Positions 1 to 5,622 of a stretch of 5,624 nt of DNA are shown here, one piece after another. Within the stretch, counting starts at the first letter, position 1, and each line of letters starts with the position of its first letter. The stretch is from Actinomycetota bacterium. Its GTDB lineage: Bacteria > Actinomycetota > Humimicrobiia > Humimicrobiales > Humimicrobiaceae. The DNA lies in the NCBI GenBank assembly GCA_015711775.1, contig JACVJB010000088.1:1-5624 (forward strand). The letters are read 5' to 3'. The notes beneath the pieces are model-generated. The model did no database searches. It saw nothing but the letters and a program-made list of their open reading frames with translations, and was not told the origin of the DNA. Made by a program: the position numbers and the translations under genes.

Positions 1-126
1 TCTTAAAGTATGTATATATTTTTATCAAGAAAAATTATGAAAAATTTTATATGAATTTTAGAAATTGTATATAAATGATAATAAGTTTTTCAGCGTAATA
101 AAATAACTAATTTTAAAAAATTGTAA

Positions 127-132
127 TATAAT
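127..132 (+). promoter_or_regulatory. Predicted -10 box (TATAAT) of the formyltransferase gene
   Basis: A perfect TATAAT lies 34 bases before the GTG start, so transcription would begin near 139 and leave a leader of about 27 bases that holds the ribosome binding site. The hexamer 17 bases upstream (TAACTA, 104-109) is a poor -35 match and there is no extended -10 TG, so the box is only moderately supported in DNA this AT-rich. The rest of 1-126 is AT-rich, with short A/T tracts and no gene. Confidence 0.4.
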
Positions 133-152
133 AAAACAAATTAATTATTGAG

Positions 153-158
153 AAAGGA
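153..158 (+). promoter_or_regulatory. Ribosome binding site that decides the GTG start of the formyltransferase
   Basis: AAAGGA at 153-158 is followed by a 7-base spacer and then GTG at 166, which is good spacing. The longer frame would begin with TTG at 148, but the only purine-rich site then lies inside the coding sequence and nothing suitable precedes the TTG. The protein from GTG begins M-A-K-V-F-L-I, directly at the first beta strand of the formyltransferase fold. Confidence 0.7.
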
Positions 159-165
159 ACAGGCA

Positions 166-1113
166 GTGGCTAAAGTTTTTTTGATTACTTCACATTACAT
201 GGGAGTCCTTTTAATAGACGAGATACTAAGCGCCGGAGATGAAATATCAGGCATTGTTGCATGGCCTGATTCGGCAGGCTGGTATGTGCCGGTGGAATAT
301 GATGTCAGAACAAAAGCTTTCCAGAACTATTTGCCGCTTTATGAACCGGAACCAAAAAAATTAAACAGCCGCGAGTTTTTACAGGTGATAAAAAAATTAA
401 AGCCTGACTATATAGTTTCCGGATATTATCCCCAACTGTTTTCCAGTGAACTTCTTTCAATACCTCAGGGAGGGTGTGTAAACTTTCATCCTACAGGATT
501 ACCCAAATTCAGGGGTTTATCCCCCTATTTTACCCACATGCTTTTTGGTGATAAATATAATTCTATTACAATGCACTGGCTCGATGAGGGGGCTGATACA
601 GGAGATATTATTGCCCAGGCTTCTGTTGAAATACTTAAAGATGATACAGGGTTTACCTGCGGCCACAGGCTAACTGAAGCCGGGGCAGAAATTTTCAGAA
701 AATACTGGCCTATGGTAAAAGCCGGTACAGCTCCAAGGATAAAACAGGACCAGTCAATGGCCTCTGTTTTTAATTTTGATTGGTCTATTGCTGAAATTGA
801 CTGGACCAAAGATGCGATAGACATAAAAAATTTAATTAAAAGCATCTCAAAACCTTTAAGCGGCGCGTGGACAACTATAGGCAAAAATAAATTATATGTC
901 TGGAATGCTGAAATTGCAGAAAAGCCAGACATTAAAAACAGCGCTTCCATAGAACCTGGCTATATTTATGCAATCACTGGCAAAGGCTTATGTGTTAAAT
1001 GCGGAAAAGGCAGCCTTGTTTTAATAGACCTTGATTTAAATAATAATAGCGTCAGCCCGCTTGGCTTACTCATGGATCTGGGAAAGAATTACAGTATTAA
1101 GCTTGGCAAGTAA
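166..1113 (+). CDS. Stand-alone formyltransferase of the Fmt/ArnA family (10-formyl-THF dependent)
   Basis: The 315-residue protein is predicted to transfer a formyl group from 10-formyltetrahydrofolate to an amine in the cytoplasm. The N-terminal Rossmann-like domain spans about residues 2-185. It carries the family active-site signature: N106 and H108 in the segment VNFHPTGLPKFRG, and D144 in DEGADTGDI, matching the Asn/His/Asp triad of methionyl-tRNA formyltransferase. A C-terminal Fmt-type beta-barrel domain follows at about 205-315, with DWTK near 212 and an SGAWTTIG-like segment near 232. The N-terminus (SHYMG, then LLIDEILSAGDEISGI) resembles the formyltransferase half of ArnA and sugar N-formyltransferases more than housekeeping Fmt, which usually opens with a GTPxFA-type motif. 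The dehydrogenase half of ArnA is absent. The acceptor is unknown: an amino sugar or another amine is inferred. The gene stands alone on its strand, converging on the kinase gene with a 25-base gap and no obvious terminator. The family call is secure; the substrate is not. Confidence 0.88.
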   Translation: MAKVFLITSHYMGVLLIDEILSAGDEISGIVAWPDSAGWYVPVEYDVRTKAFQNYLPLYEPEPKKLNSREFLQVIKKLKPDYIVSGYYPQLFSSELLSIPQGGCVNFHPTGLPKFRGLSPYFTHMLFGDKYNSITMHWLDEGADTGDIIAQASVEILKDDTGFTCGHRLTEAGAEIFRKYWPMVKAGTAPRIKQDQSMASVFNFDWSIAEIDWTKDAIDIKNLIKSISKPLSGAWTTIGKNKLYVWNAEIAEKPDIKNSASIEPGYIYAITGKGLCVKCGKGSLVLIDLDLNNNSVSPLGLLMDLGKNYSIKLGK

Positions 1114-1138
1114 GACGTTTTTTATATAAATTGTATTG

Positions 1139-2677
1139 TTAAATGGATGCTTTAATCCCTGCAAGTTTCTCATATAGATCCTTGTTCCTGTTGTAAAGCT
1201 CAAGAAACAGCGGGTAGTATTTCTTATAGATTTCTGTATTTGCCCTGTCAGGCTCTATCTTTTCCCCAACTTCGATCCACTTCCTTGCAATATTAAAATC
1301 TTTAAATATCCCTACTCCTACTCCTGCAAGTATTGCATTTCCAAAGGGTGCCCCGCTTGAATTTTTCATGTAGACGCCCGGTATTTCGAGCATATCGCAG
1401 ACTATCTGCCTCCATAGCCTTGATCTTGCGCCTCCTTCACTCATCACAATGGGAAGATTTATTTTAATGCCGCTTTGTTTTATGATATTGAAATTATTCC
1501 TGAATGCATACCCGGTACCCTCCATTATTGCCCTTATAAAATGGCCTCTTGTATGATTGAAGGAAAGGCCGAAAATAAGGCCCCTTACGTAAGGGTCCCA
1601 GATAGGGGTTCTCTCTCCCTGAAAATATGGAAGAAGTAAAAGCCCGTCAGAACCTGGATTTATTTTTTCAGCTTCAATATCCATAATTTTAAAAGGATCA
1701 ATTCCAAGATCATTTGCAGCATTAACTTCAGCTACTCCAAGATTGTCCCTGTAATACCTGTATATGCCGCCGCATAACTGCGCAGACAGAGTCGTATAAG
1801 TGTTTTTTGAGTCTGCTGTGTGAATTATCATTATCATGTTTTTTGTAAAGCTTTCTTTTTTGTGTACAATCCCAAGCACTCCTGCTGTGCCCATTACTAC
1901 TGATGCATCCCCATCTTCGACAGCTCCTCCCGCAACCCATGCTGCGTTACAGTCAACAGTGCCTGCAACAACCGGAGTTCCTTCTGCAAGAAGTGTGCGA
2001 GCTGAGGCCTCTTTTGTTACATAACCTATTACCTGTTCGCATGGAAATGCCTCAGGGAGTTTATCCGGATCTATATTTATTTCTTTAAGCATTTTGGCGT
2101 CCCATATTTTTTTGCGCACATCAAACGCAATTCCGCAAAGAGAGGCATTGGAATAATCAGTAACAGCAACTCCTGTTAGCCTCATTGCAGGATAGTCAGC
2201 AGCAGTCTGCATTTTATAAGTTCTTTTATAAAGTTCAGGTCTGTTGTCTCTTTCCCACATAAGCTTTGTTACTGCATAATATGGGTCCGTTGGATTTGCA
2301 GATAAATTAAAGATTCTCTCCTCGCCAATATTATCTTTAAGCCACTGGCACTGTGCTGTTGAACGCCTGTCCATCCAGATATGTGCAAGCTGCAGGGGCT
2401 GAAGGTCTCTGTCAACTAGTATGCAGGCAGGAGAAAGCGCTGATATTGAAACCCCTTTTATGTCTTTGGGGTTTACCCTTGAATCAGTTATAGCTTTTGC
2501 TATGGTATCAGCCACAGCATTGTAGTACCATTCAGGGTCATGCTCAGCATAGCCCAGGTTATTAGTGATAAGCGGATATTCTATAAAATGCTGGCCCAGC
2601 ACATTTCCCTCTTTATCGATAACAACTGACTTGGTACCGCCTGTACCAACGTCTGAGCCCACCAGATAATCAGGCAT
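1139..2677 (-). CDS. FGGY-family carbohydrate kinase (xylulokinase-like)
   Basis: The 512-residue protein has the full length of FGGY kinases, which phosphorylate sugars or polyols with ATP in the cytoplasm. The first ASKHA domain opens with GSDVGTGGTK (residues 7-16), the phosphate-1 loop. IWMDRR (100-105) corresponds to the substrate-contacting W-x-D-x-R segment. The probable catalytic base is D242 in GTVDCNAAW, where xylulokinases usually show GGGDNAAG, so the local context is atypical. The second domain has GSDGLLLLPYFQGERTP (342-358), MEGTGYAFRNN (385-395) and the adenosine-site segment SEGGARSRLW (413-422). The ATG is supported by GGAGG (2683-2687) with a 5-base spacer. It lies 65 bases downstream of the M20 gene on the same strand with no terminator between them, so an operon is likely. 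A xylulose-like ketose is a reasonable first guess at the substrate, but FGGY substrates cannot be read reliably from motifs. No isomerase, epimerase or aldolase is nearby to help. Confidence 0.9.
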   Translation of the reverse strand: MPDYLVGSDVGTGGTKSVVIDKEGNVLGQHFIEYPLITNNLGYAEHDPEWYYNAVADTIAKAITDSRVNPKDIKGVSISALSPACILVDRDLQPLQLAHIWMDRRSTAQCQWLKDNIGEERIFNLSANPTDPYYAVTKLMWERDNRPELYKRTYKMQTAADYPAMRLTGVAVTDYSNASLCGIAFDVRKKIWDAKMLKEINIDPDKLPEAFPCEQVIGYVTKEASARTLLAEGTPVVAGTVDCNAAWVAGGAVEDGDASVVMGTAGVLGIVHKKESFTKNMIMIIHTADSKNTYTTLSAQLCGGIYRYYRDNLGVAEVNAANDLGIDPFKIMDIEAEKINPGSDGLLLLPYFQGERTPIWDPYVRGLIFGLSFNHTRGHFIRAIMEGTGYAFRNNFNIIKQSGIKINLPIVMSEGGARSRLWRQIVCDMLEIPGVYMKNSSGAPFGNAILAGVGVGIFKDFNIARKWIEVGEKIEPDRANTEIYKKYYPLFLELYNRNKDLYEKLAGIKASI

Positions 2678-2724
2678 AATTTCCTCCAGATTTATAAATT
2701 TTAATACTAAAAAATAATTAACAG

Positions 2725-2730
2725 ATTATA
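2725..2730 (-). promoter_or_regulatory. Possible internal -10 box before the kinase gene
   Basis: TATAAT on the minus strand sits in the 65-base gap between the M20 stop and the kinase start. Transcription from it would start about 40 bases before the kinase ATG. No acceptable -35 hexamer lies at 16-18 bases, since TTGACT occurs 23 bases upstream. This is at best a weak secondary promoter inside the M20-kinase operon. Confidence 0.2.
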
Positions 2731-2742
2731 AGCAACTCTACG

Positions 2743-4056
2743 TCAGCTACACCAGTCAATCATCATGCTTGCATACACTTTGGCTGCTGATATAACATTC
2801 TCTATTGATACATATTCGTCATTTCCATGAACCGACCAGCTTATCGAACCGGGCCCAAAGACCACTGACGGAACTCCATTATTATTCAGGTATGTAGCAT
2901 CACAAACTGCTTTAAACCCTGAAACCACAGCAGCTTTCCCGGTAGCGTCTTCAATGGATTTTATGGATGAAATAACTCCCGGGTGATCAGCAGGCGTATT
3001 AAAACCAGGCCAATCCTGAATTACCGGCATGTTAAGCTGAGGCGGATTTTGCCTTAACCAGTCATCTGTTGAAGCTATCGCTTTTACTGCCTGCCTTATT
3101 TCCTCAAACAACTGTTTTTTTGTTATAAAATGATCAGGATACCAGATGCAATAAGTATACTTGGCATGCGCGGGCACAGTACCAAGATATTCTCCCACCT
3201 CTACAAAAGAAGGATTTATTGTAAAAACACCGACACCCTGTTTATCATGTACAGGGCTGCCTCCTGAACCAAGCACAGGATCTCTGAAGCGATGATTAAA
3301 TTGCTCTTCCAAATCATAAAAATACTGAGCAAATTTTAAGGATTTTTTGAAAGCATCAACCCCTACAGTTTCTCCGCTTGGCACTCCATACGGCTGCGGA
3401 AAAATAACCTGGTTCCTGCTTGAAGTATGAGTTGGCTTACCTTTAATAATGAGCTCGATAAAGACAAGTGATGATGAAATGATTTGCAGTTCCATATCAG
3501 AACACTCGCATACAACGCCAAAATCAGCAGTATACCCCTTTTTTATGCATTGAACGGTACCAAGCTCTTCTGCCATTTGAGACTCTTCGCCTGCAGCAGC
3601 TTGAAGAACTACATCCCCCTTCAATTTGATGTTGCAATCTTTCACAGCTTTCATCGCCCAAACTGCGCTTGTTACCCCACCTTTCATGTCGCTGGTACCT
3701 CTTCCAAAAACTTTTCCATCTTTAACAACTGGCTTGAAGGGATCACAACACCAAAGGTCAGGTTCGGCAACTGGCACCACGTCCATATGTCCATTAAATA
3801 AAATACTTTTACCTCCACCCGTTCCTTTATTTACTGCGCAGACATTAGGATGTTTGCCTTCAGGATCAACAGCAAATTTTTCTACCTTATCAAAATTAAA
3901 ATCATTTAATTTTCCTGCAAGAAAATCCTGCACAAGTTTGAGATCACCGCCATCACCGGTATTTATCGATGGCCTTGATACCAGGTCTTTAAGAAAATCA
4001 ACTAATTTATCCCTTTCGGATTCAATGTAATCAAACACTTTATTCTTGATTGACAT
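2743..4056 (-). CDS. M20-family metallo-amidohydrolase (ArgE/DapE/YlmB-like deacylase)
   Basis: The 437-residue protein is predicted to be a cytoplasmic two-metal hydrolase of amide bonds such as N-acyl, N-formyl or N-carbamoyl groups. All M20 landmarks are present: H90 in FNGHMDVVP with D92, bridging D123 in GRGTSDMKGG, the catalytic pair E157-E158 in AAAGEES, E184 in the CECSD segment as third metal ligand, and H410 in SVHGNDEYV. The lid/dimerisation domain spans about 195-320 and contains KGKPTHTSS, whose H210 matches the conserved lid histidine. Catalytic domain halves flank it. I chose the ATG at 4056 because GAAAGGG (4066-4072) then has a 9-base spacer; the upstream in-frame ATG at 4065 directly abuts that site. 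The gene heads a probable operon with the FGGY kinase and lies downstream of a binding-protein gene. Context is compatible with hydrolysis of an imported amide. Closeness to ArgE, DapE or YlmB cannot be resolved by eye. Confidence 0.9.
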   Translation of the reverse strand: MSIKNKVFDYIESERDKLVDFLKDLVSRPSINTGDGGDLKLVQDFLAGKLNDFNFDKVEKFAVDPEGKHPNVCAVNKGTGGGKSILFNGHMDVVPVAEPDLWCCDPFKPVVKDGKVFGRGTSDMKGGVTSAVWAMKAVKDCNIKLKGDVVLQAAAGEESQMAEELGTVQCIKKGYTADFGVVCECSDMELQIISSSLVFIELIIKGKPTHTSSRNQVIFPQPYGVPSGETVGVDAFKKSLKFAQYFYDLEEQFNHRFRDPVLGSGGSPVHDKQGVGVFTINPSFVEVGEYLGTVPAHAKYTYCIWYPDHFITKKQLFEEIRQAVKAIASTDDWLRQNPPQLNMPVIQDWPGFNTPADHPGVISSIKSIEDATGKAAVVSGFKAVCDATYLNNNGVPSVVFGPGSISWSVHGNDEYVSIENVISAAKVYASMMIDWCS

Positions 4057-4065
4057 TGGATTCAT

Positions 4066-4072
4066 CCCTTTC
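4066..4072 (-). promoter_or_regulatory. Ribosome binding site that decides the M20 gene start
   Basis: GAAAGGG on the minus strand ends immediately before the ATG at 4065, leaving no spacer for that codon, but lies 9 bases before the in-frame ATG at 4056. The downstream ATG is therefore the better start, removing three residues (M-N-P) from the longest frame. Confidence 0.6.
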
Positions 4073-4093
4073 TTAATATTTTCTTATTGTAAA

Positions 4094-4118
4094 ATTATAT
4101 ATATTGGACTCAAGTCAA
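4094..4118 (-). promoter_or_regulatory. Candidate promoter and small pseudo-palindrome upstream of the M20 gene
   Basis: On the minus strand TTGACT (4113-4118) precedes a perfect TATAAT (4094-4099), but the spacer is only 13 bases, shorter than the usual 16-18. Either the -10 works with a weaker -35, or regulation compensates. The segment 4104-4118 reads TTGGACTCAAGTCAA on the plus strand, an imperfect dyad (GACT-CA-AGTC with flanking TTG/CAA) covering the -35 and spacer, where an operator would sit. Transcription would begin about 30 bases before the M20 ATG. Confidence 0.35.
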
Positions 4119-4133
4119 TCTGCTTTATTTAAA

Positions 4134-4196
4134 TAATACTGTAAAAACACTATTTTAAATAAAAATGTTAAGAATATTAGTGTTTATATAGTATTA
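4134..4196. repeat. Long AT-rich inverted repeat (19-bp arms) upstream of the M20 gene
   Basis: The arm at 4134-4152 (TAATACTGTAAAAACACTA) pairs with the arm at 4178-4196 over 19 positions: 17 Watson-Crick pairs, one G-T pair and one A/A mismatch, around a 25-base loop. Weaker pairing may continue outward to about 4128 and 4202. It lies 16 bases upstream of the candidate M20 -35 box and beyond the binding-protein terminators. It has no GC-rich stem or T-tail, so it is not a normal terminator. A regulator-binding dyad or a mobile-element remnant are the alternatives. Confidence 0.7.
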
Positions 4197-4231
4197 CTTA
4201 GAGTACAATTCAAAATAGCCATTTGAAAACA

Positions 4232-4280
4232 ATGCCTGGAATAAGGAGGAAAAAATAATTTGCCCCCCTATTCCAGCCAT
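4232..4280 (-). terminator. Second, larger hairpin downstream of the binding-protein gene
   Basis: Arms ATGCCTGGAATA (4232-4243) and TATTCCAGCCAT (4269-4280) pair at 11 of 12 positions with one C/C mismatch. The stem can extend through GG pairs against the C-run at 4263-4268. Read on the minus strand the stem is followed by TGTTTT, a short T-tail; the plus strand has no T-tail on that side. It probably acts as a backup terminator for the gene ending at 4313, in tandem with the smaller hairpin next to it. Confidence 0.5.
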
Positions 4281-4303
4281 AAAAACACCGGCATAATACC
4301 GGT
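4281..4303 (-). terminator. Rho-independent terminator of the binding-protein gene
   Basis: On the minus strand, 9 bases after the stop codon, ACCGG and CCGGT form a GC-rich 5-bp stem around a 7-base loop (4287-4303). A G and five T residues (4281-4285) follow. The stem is short but the layout is canonical, and the larger hairpin immediately downstream would reinforce it. Together they separate the binding-protein transcript from the M20-kinase pair. Confidence 0.65.
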
Positions 4304-4312
4304 TCATCTTAT

Positions 4313-5392
4313 TTATTCCATTTTAAAGTTTTTCGCATCAGCTTCAACCGCTGCATGGTCAAAATCATTGTAATATTCTACAAATTCATTTGTCCAGAGT
4401 GTTGTAACATCAATGTCATCTGTCAATATGCCTATTTCCATCATATATTTTTTAACCAGATTCCATTCATCCACATTGTGCCAACCATAACCTTTGGTTT
4501 CTGTATCTTTATCGTTTGTAATATATACAAGAGCCTCAATTGAAGGCAGTGCCTGTTCCATAGTAAGTTTAATTGCCGGGAACTGAGCAAGGACTATTTG
4601 AGTAGCAGCTTCAGGATTAAGCTTAGTAAAGTAAAGAGCCTGAGCATATGCGCGTCCGAACGCTTTGATTAGTTCCGGATCTTCGCTGAGTCTTTTTTCA
4701 GTTACAACAACACTGTTTGCACAGCCTGGAATATAAGGCTCTCCGTCAATATAATCAAACTCAAGCCCCTGTCCTGCCCAGAGCTGGAATTCTTTCTGCC
4801 ATGTGAGAACTGCATCTGCCTGACCCTGGTCAACCATCTGTGCCCTGCTTTCGCCACCAACTACATAATTAACATCTTCAGGTTTGAGCCCCGCAGCAAC
4901 AATAAACTGGTTTGATATCGCATCCCATGCAGCATCTCCAAGCGAGATTGTTTTTCCTTTAAGATCTTCGATTGTCTTAATATCGCTTCCAGCCTTGACA
5001 CAGAATCCAAATATCTGCCTTGTATCAACCTGGAATATTGATTTTAATGGCAGTTCCTGATCTCTTCCAACCATCTGAAATCCAGGTGAAGGAATTGCAA
5101 ATTCAGCCTGATCTGCAGCAAGCATTTTAATATCAGTGGTGCCATATGACTGCTCGATGCTTAAATCAAGGCCCTGCTGCGCAAAATATCCCATCTTTAA
5201 ACCTGCCCAAACATGCGCATCATCAAGAACTTCAAGAGATCTTGGTAAAACATACTTTACCTGACGAAGTTCTTTGGGAGCTTCCGTTGCAGCTGATGCT
5301 TCCTGTGAAGCTGCTTTACATCCAGCAAAAGAAAAGCTCAATACGATACAGATGCAGAAGACTGCAACAAGTATCACTTTTAATTTTTTCAT
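4313..5392 (-). CDS. ABC transporter substrate-binding lipoprotein, NMT1/ThiY/SsuA-like
   Basis: The 359-residue protein is predicted to be a lipid-anchored solute receptor outside the cytoplasmic membrane. The signal peptide has a basic start (MKKLK), a hydrophobic core at residues 6-22 and a lipobox-like FAGC with C25 as the lipidation site; phenylalanine at -3 is unusual. A low-complexity Ala/Ser/Glu linker (26-40) leads to a type-2 periplasmic fold. Family landmarks are VWAGLKMGYFAQQGLDL (61-77), ML-AADQAEFAI (90-100), a hinge region with IEDLKGKTISLG (141-152), and QGQADAVLTW (189-198). These are typical of NMT1-like proteins that bind thiamine precursors, taurine or sulfonates, nitrate or similar small molecules. 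The ATG is supported by AAAGGA (5399-5404) with a 6-base spacer. Two hairpins terminate it. No permease or ATPase gene is in the window, so partners must lie outside to the right or elsewhere. The ligand is unknown. Confidence 0.88.
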   Translation of the reverse strand: MKKLKVILVAVFCICIVLSFSFAGCKAASQEASAATEAPKELRQVKYVLPRSLEVLDDAHVWAGLKMGYFAQQGLDLSIEQSYGTTDIKMLAADQAEFAIPSPGFQMVGRDQELPLKSIFQVDTRQIFGFCVKAGSDIKTIEDLKGKTISLGDAAWDAISNQFIVAAGLKPEDVNYVVGGESRAQMVDQGQADAVLTWQKEFQLWAGQGLEFDYIDGEPYIPGCANSVVVTEKRLSEDPELIKAFGRAYAQALYFTKLNPEAATQIVLAQFPAIKLTMEQALPSIEALVYITNDKDTETKGYGWHNVDEWNLVKKYMMEIGILTDDIDVTTLWTNEFVEYYNDFDHAAVEADAKNFKME

Positions 5393-5473
5393 CTTTTTTC
5401 CTTTCTTCTTTTTTAAATATAGCCTTTTTGTCGGAATAAGCCTGATGCTTCTAAATCAATTTTTAAAAAGTTT

Positions 5474-5482
5474 TCACCTCCT
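5474..5482 (-). promoter_or_regulatory. Near-perfect Shine-Dalgarno (AGGAGGTGA) with no gene behind it
   Basis: This is the best anti-16S match in the window, stronger than the site used by the binding-protein gene, yet it lies about 80 bases before that gene's ATG. The possible starts just downstream, GTG within the site and TTG at 13 bases, each run into a stop within a few codons. It overlaps the stop of a short open frame at 5474-5545. It may be a ribosome standby or leader-translation site, or a relic of a lost gene. Confidence 0.5.
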
Positions 5483-5545
5483 ATTCATAATCAATCCGTC
5501 AGCATAAAACTTATCCAAACCTGTAATGGCCTTTATGAAACACTT
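5474..5545 (-). other. Short open frame (23 codons) ending on the orphan Shine-Dalgarno
   Basis: This minus-strand frame lies between stops and ends ...GLDKFYADGLIMNRR with its TGA inside AGGAGGTGA, the arrangement seen when one gene ends on the ribosome binding site of the next. The only plausible starts are a TTG giving a 14-codon peptide, with a weak AAAGG 11 bases upstream, and a late ATG. It could be a leader peptide, the decayed tail of an upstream gene, or chance. I do not recognise it. Confidence 0.15.
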
Positions 5546-5622
5546 TTAAATATAACTTTCTTTTCATGTCCCTGCGTTATTTGCTCTGAAATTACTTTCT
5601 TCATAAATATAACTGATACTAA
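5533..5622 (-). other. Open frame running off the right edge, 29 codons or 23 from ATG
   Basis: The frame is open from the window edge to TAA at 5533-5535, with an internal ATG at 5604 giving MKKVISEQITQGHEKKVIF and four more residues. It could be the C-terminal end of an upstream gene on the same strand or a tiny peptide. No ribosome binding site is visible before the ATG. A second minus-strand frame is also open from the edge to TGA at 5564, so being open is weak evidence. No family recognised. Confidence 0.15.
5547..5614. repeat. 11-bp direct repeat TAAATATAACT, two copies
   Basis: Exact copies lie at 5547-5557 and 5604-5614, 57 bases apart, in the upstream region of the binding-protein gene. 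They could be paired regulator sites, but AT-rich sequence makes short repeats common. No convincing promoter was found in 5393-5624: the best -10 candidates (TATATT near 5416-5421 and in the repeats) lack a -35 box. Confidence 0.3.

Noticed and set aside
1..126. Repeat-rich AT leader as a possible origin or attachment site
   Set aside because: There are short A/T tracts and weak dyads only, with no DnaA-box cluster, tRNA end or integrase gene.
525..950. Long open frame antisense to the formyltransferase gene
   Set aside because: It lies wholly inside a gene with intact catalytic motifs on the other strand, and its translation shows no recognisable domain.
3484..4030. Plus-strand open frames over the M20 gene, and similar ones over the kinase gene (1836-2088)
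   Set aside because: They are antisense to a well-supported M20 (or kinase) coding region, overlap one another and show no family features.
4244..4423. Plus-strand AGGAGG (4244-4249) with a TTG ten bases on and a short frame
   Set aside because: The motif is part of a hairpin arm serving the minus strand, and the frame runs antisense into the end of the binding-protein gene.
5533..5604. Programmed -1 frameshift joining the two small minus-strand frames near 5545
   Set aside because: The A-rich stretch there does not fit a slippery heptamer in the reading frame, and no downstream stimulatory structure was seen. A decayed gene or chance is simpler.
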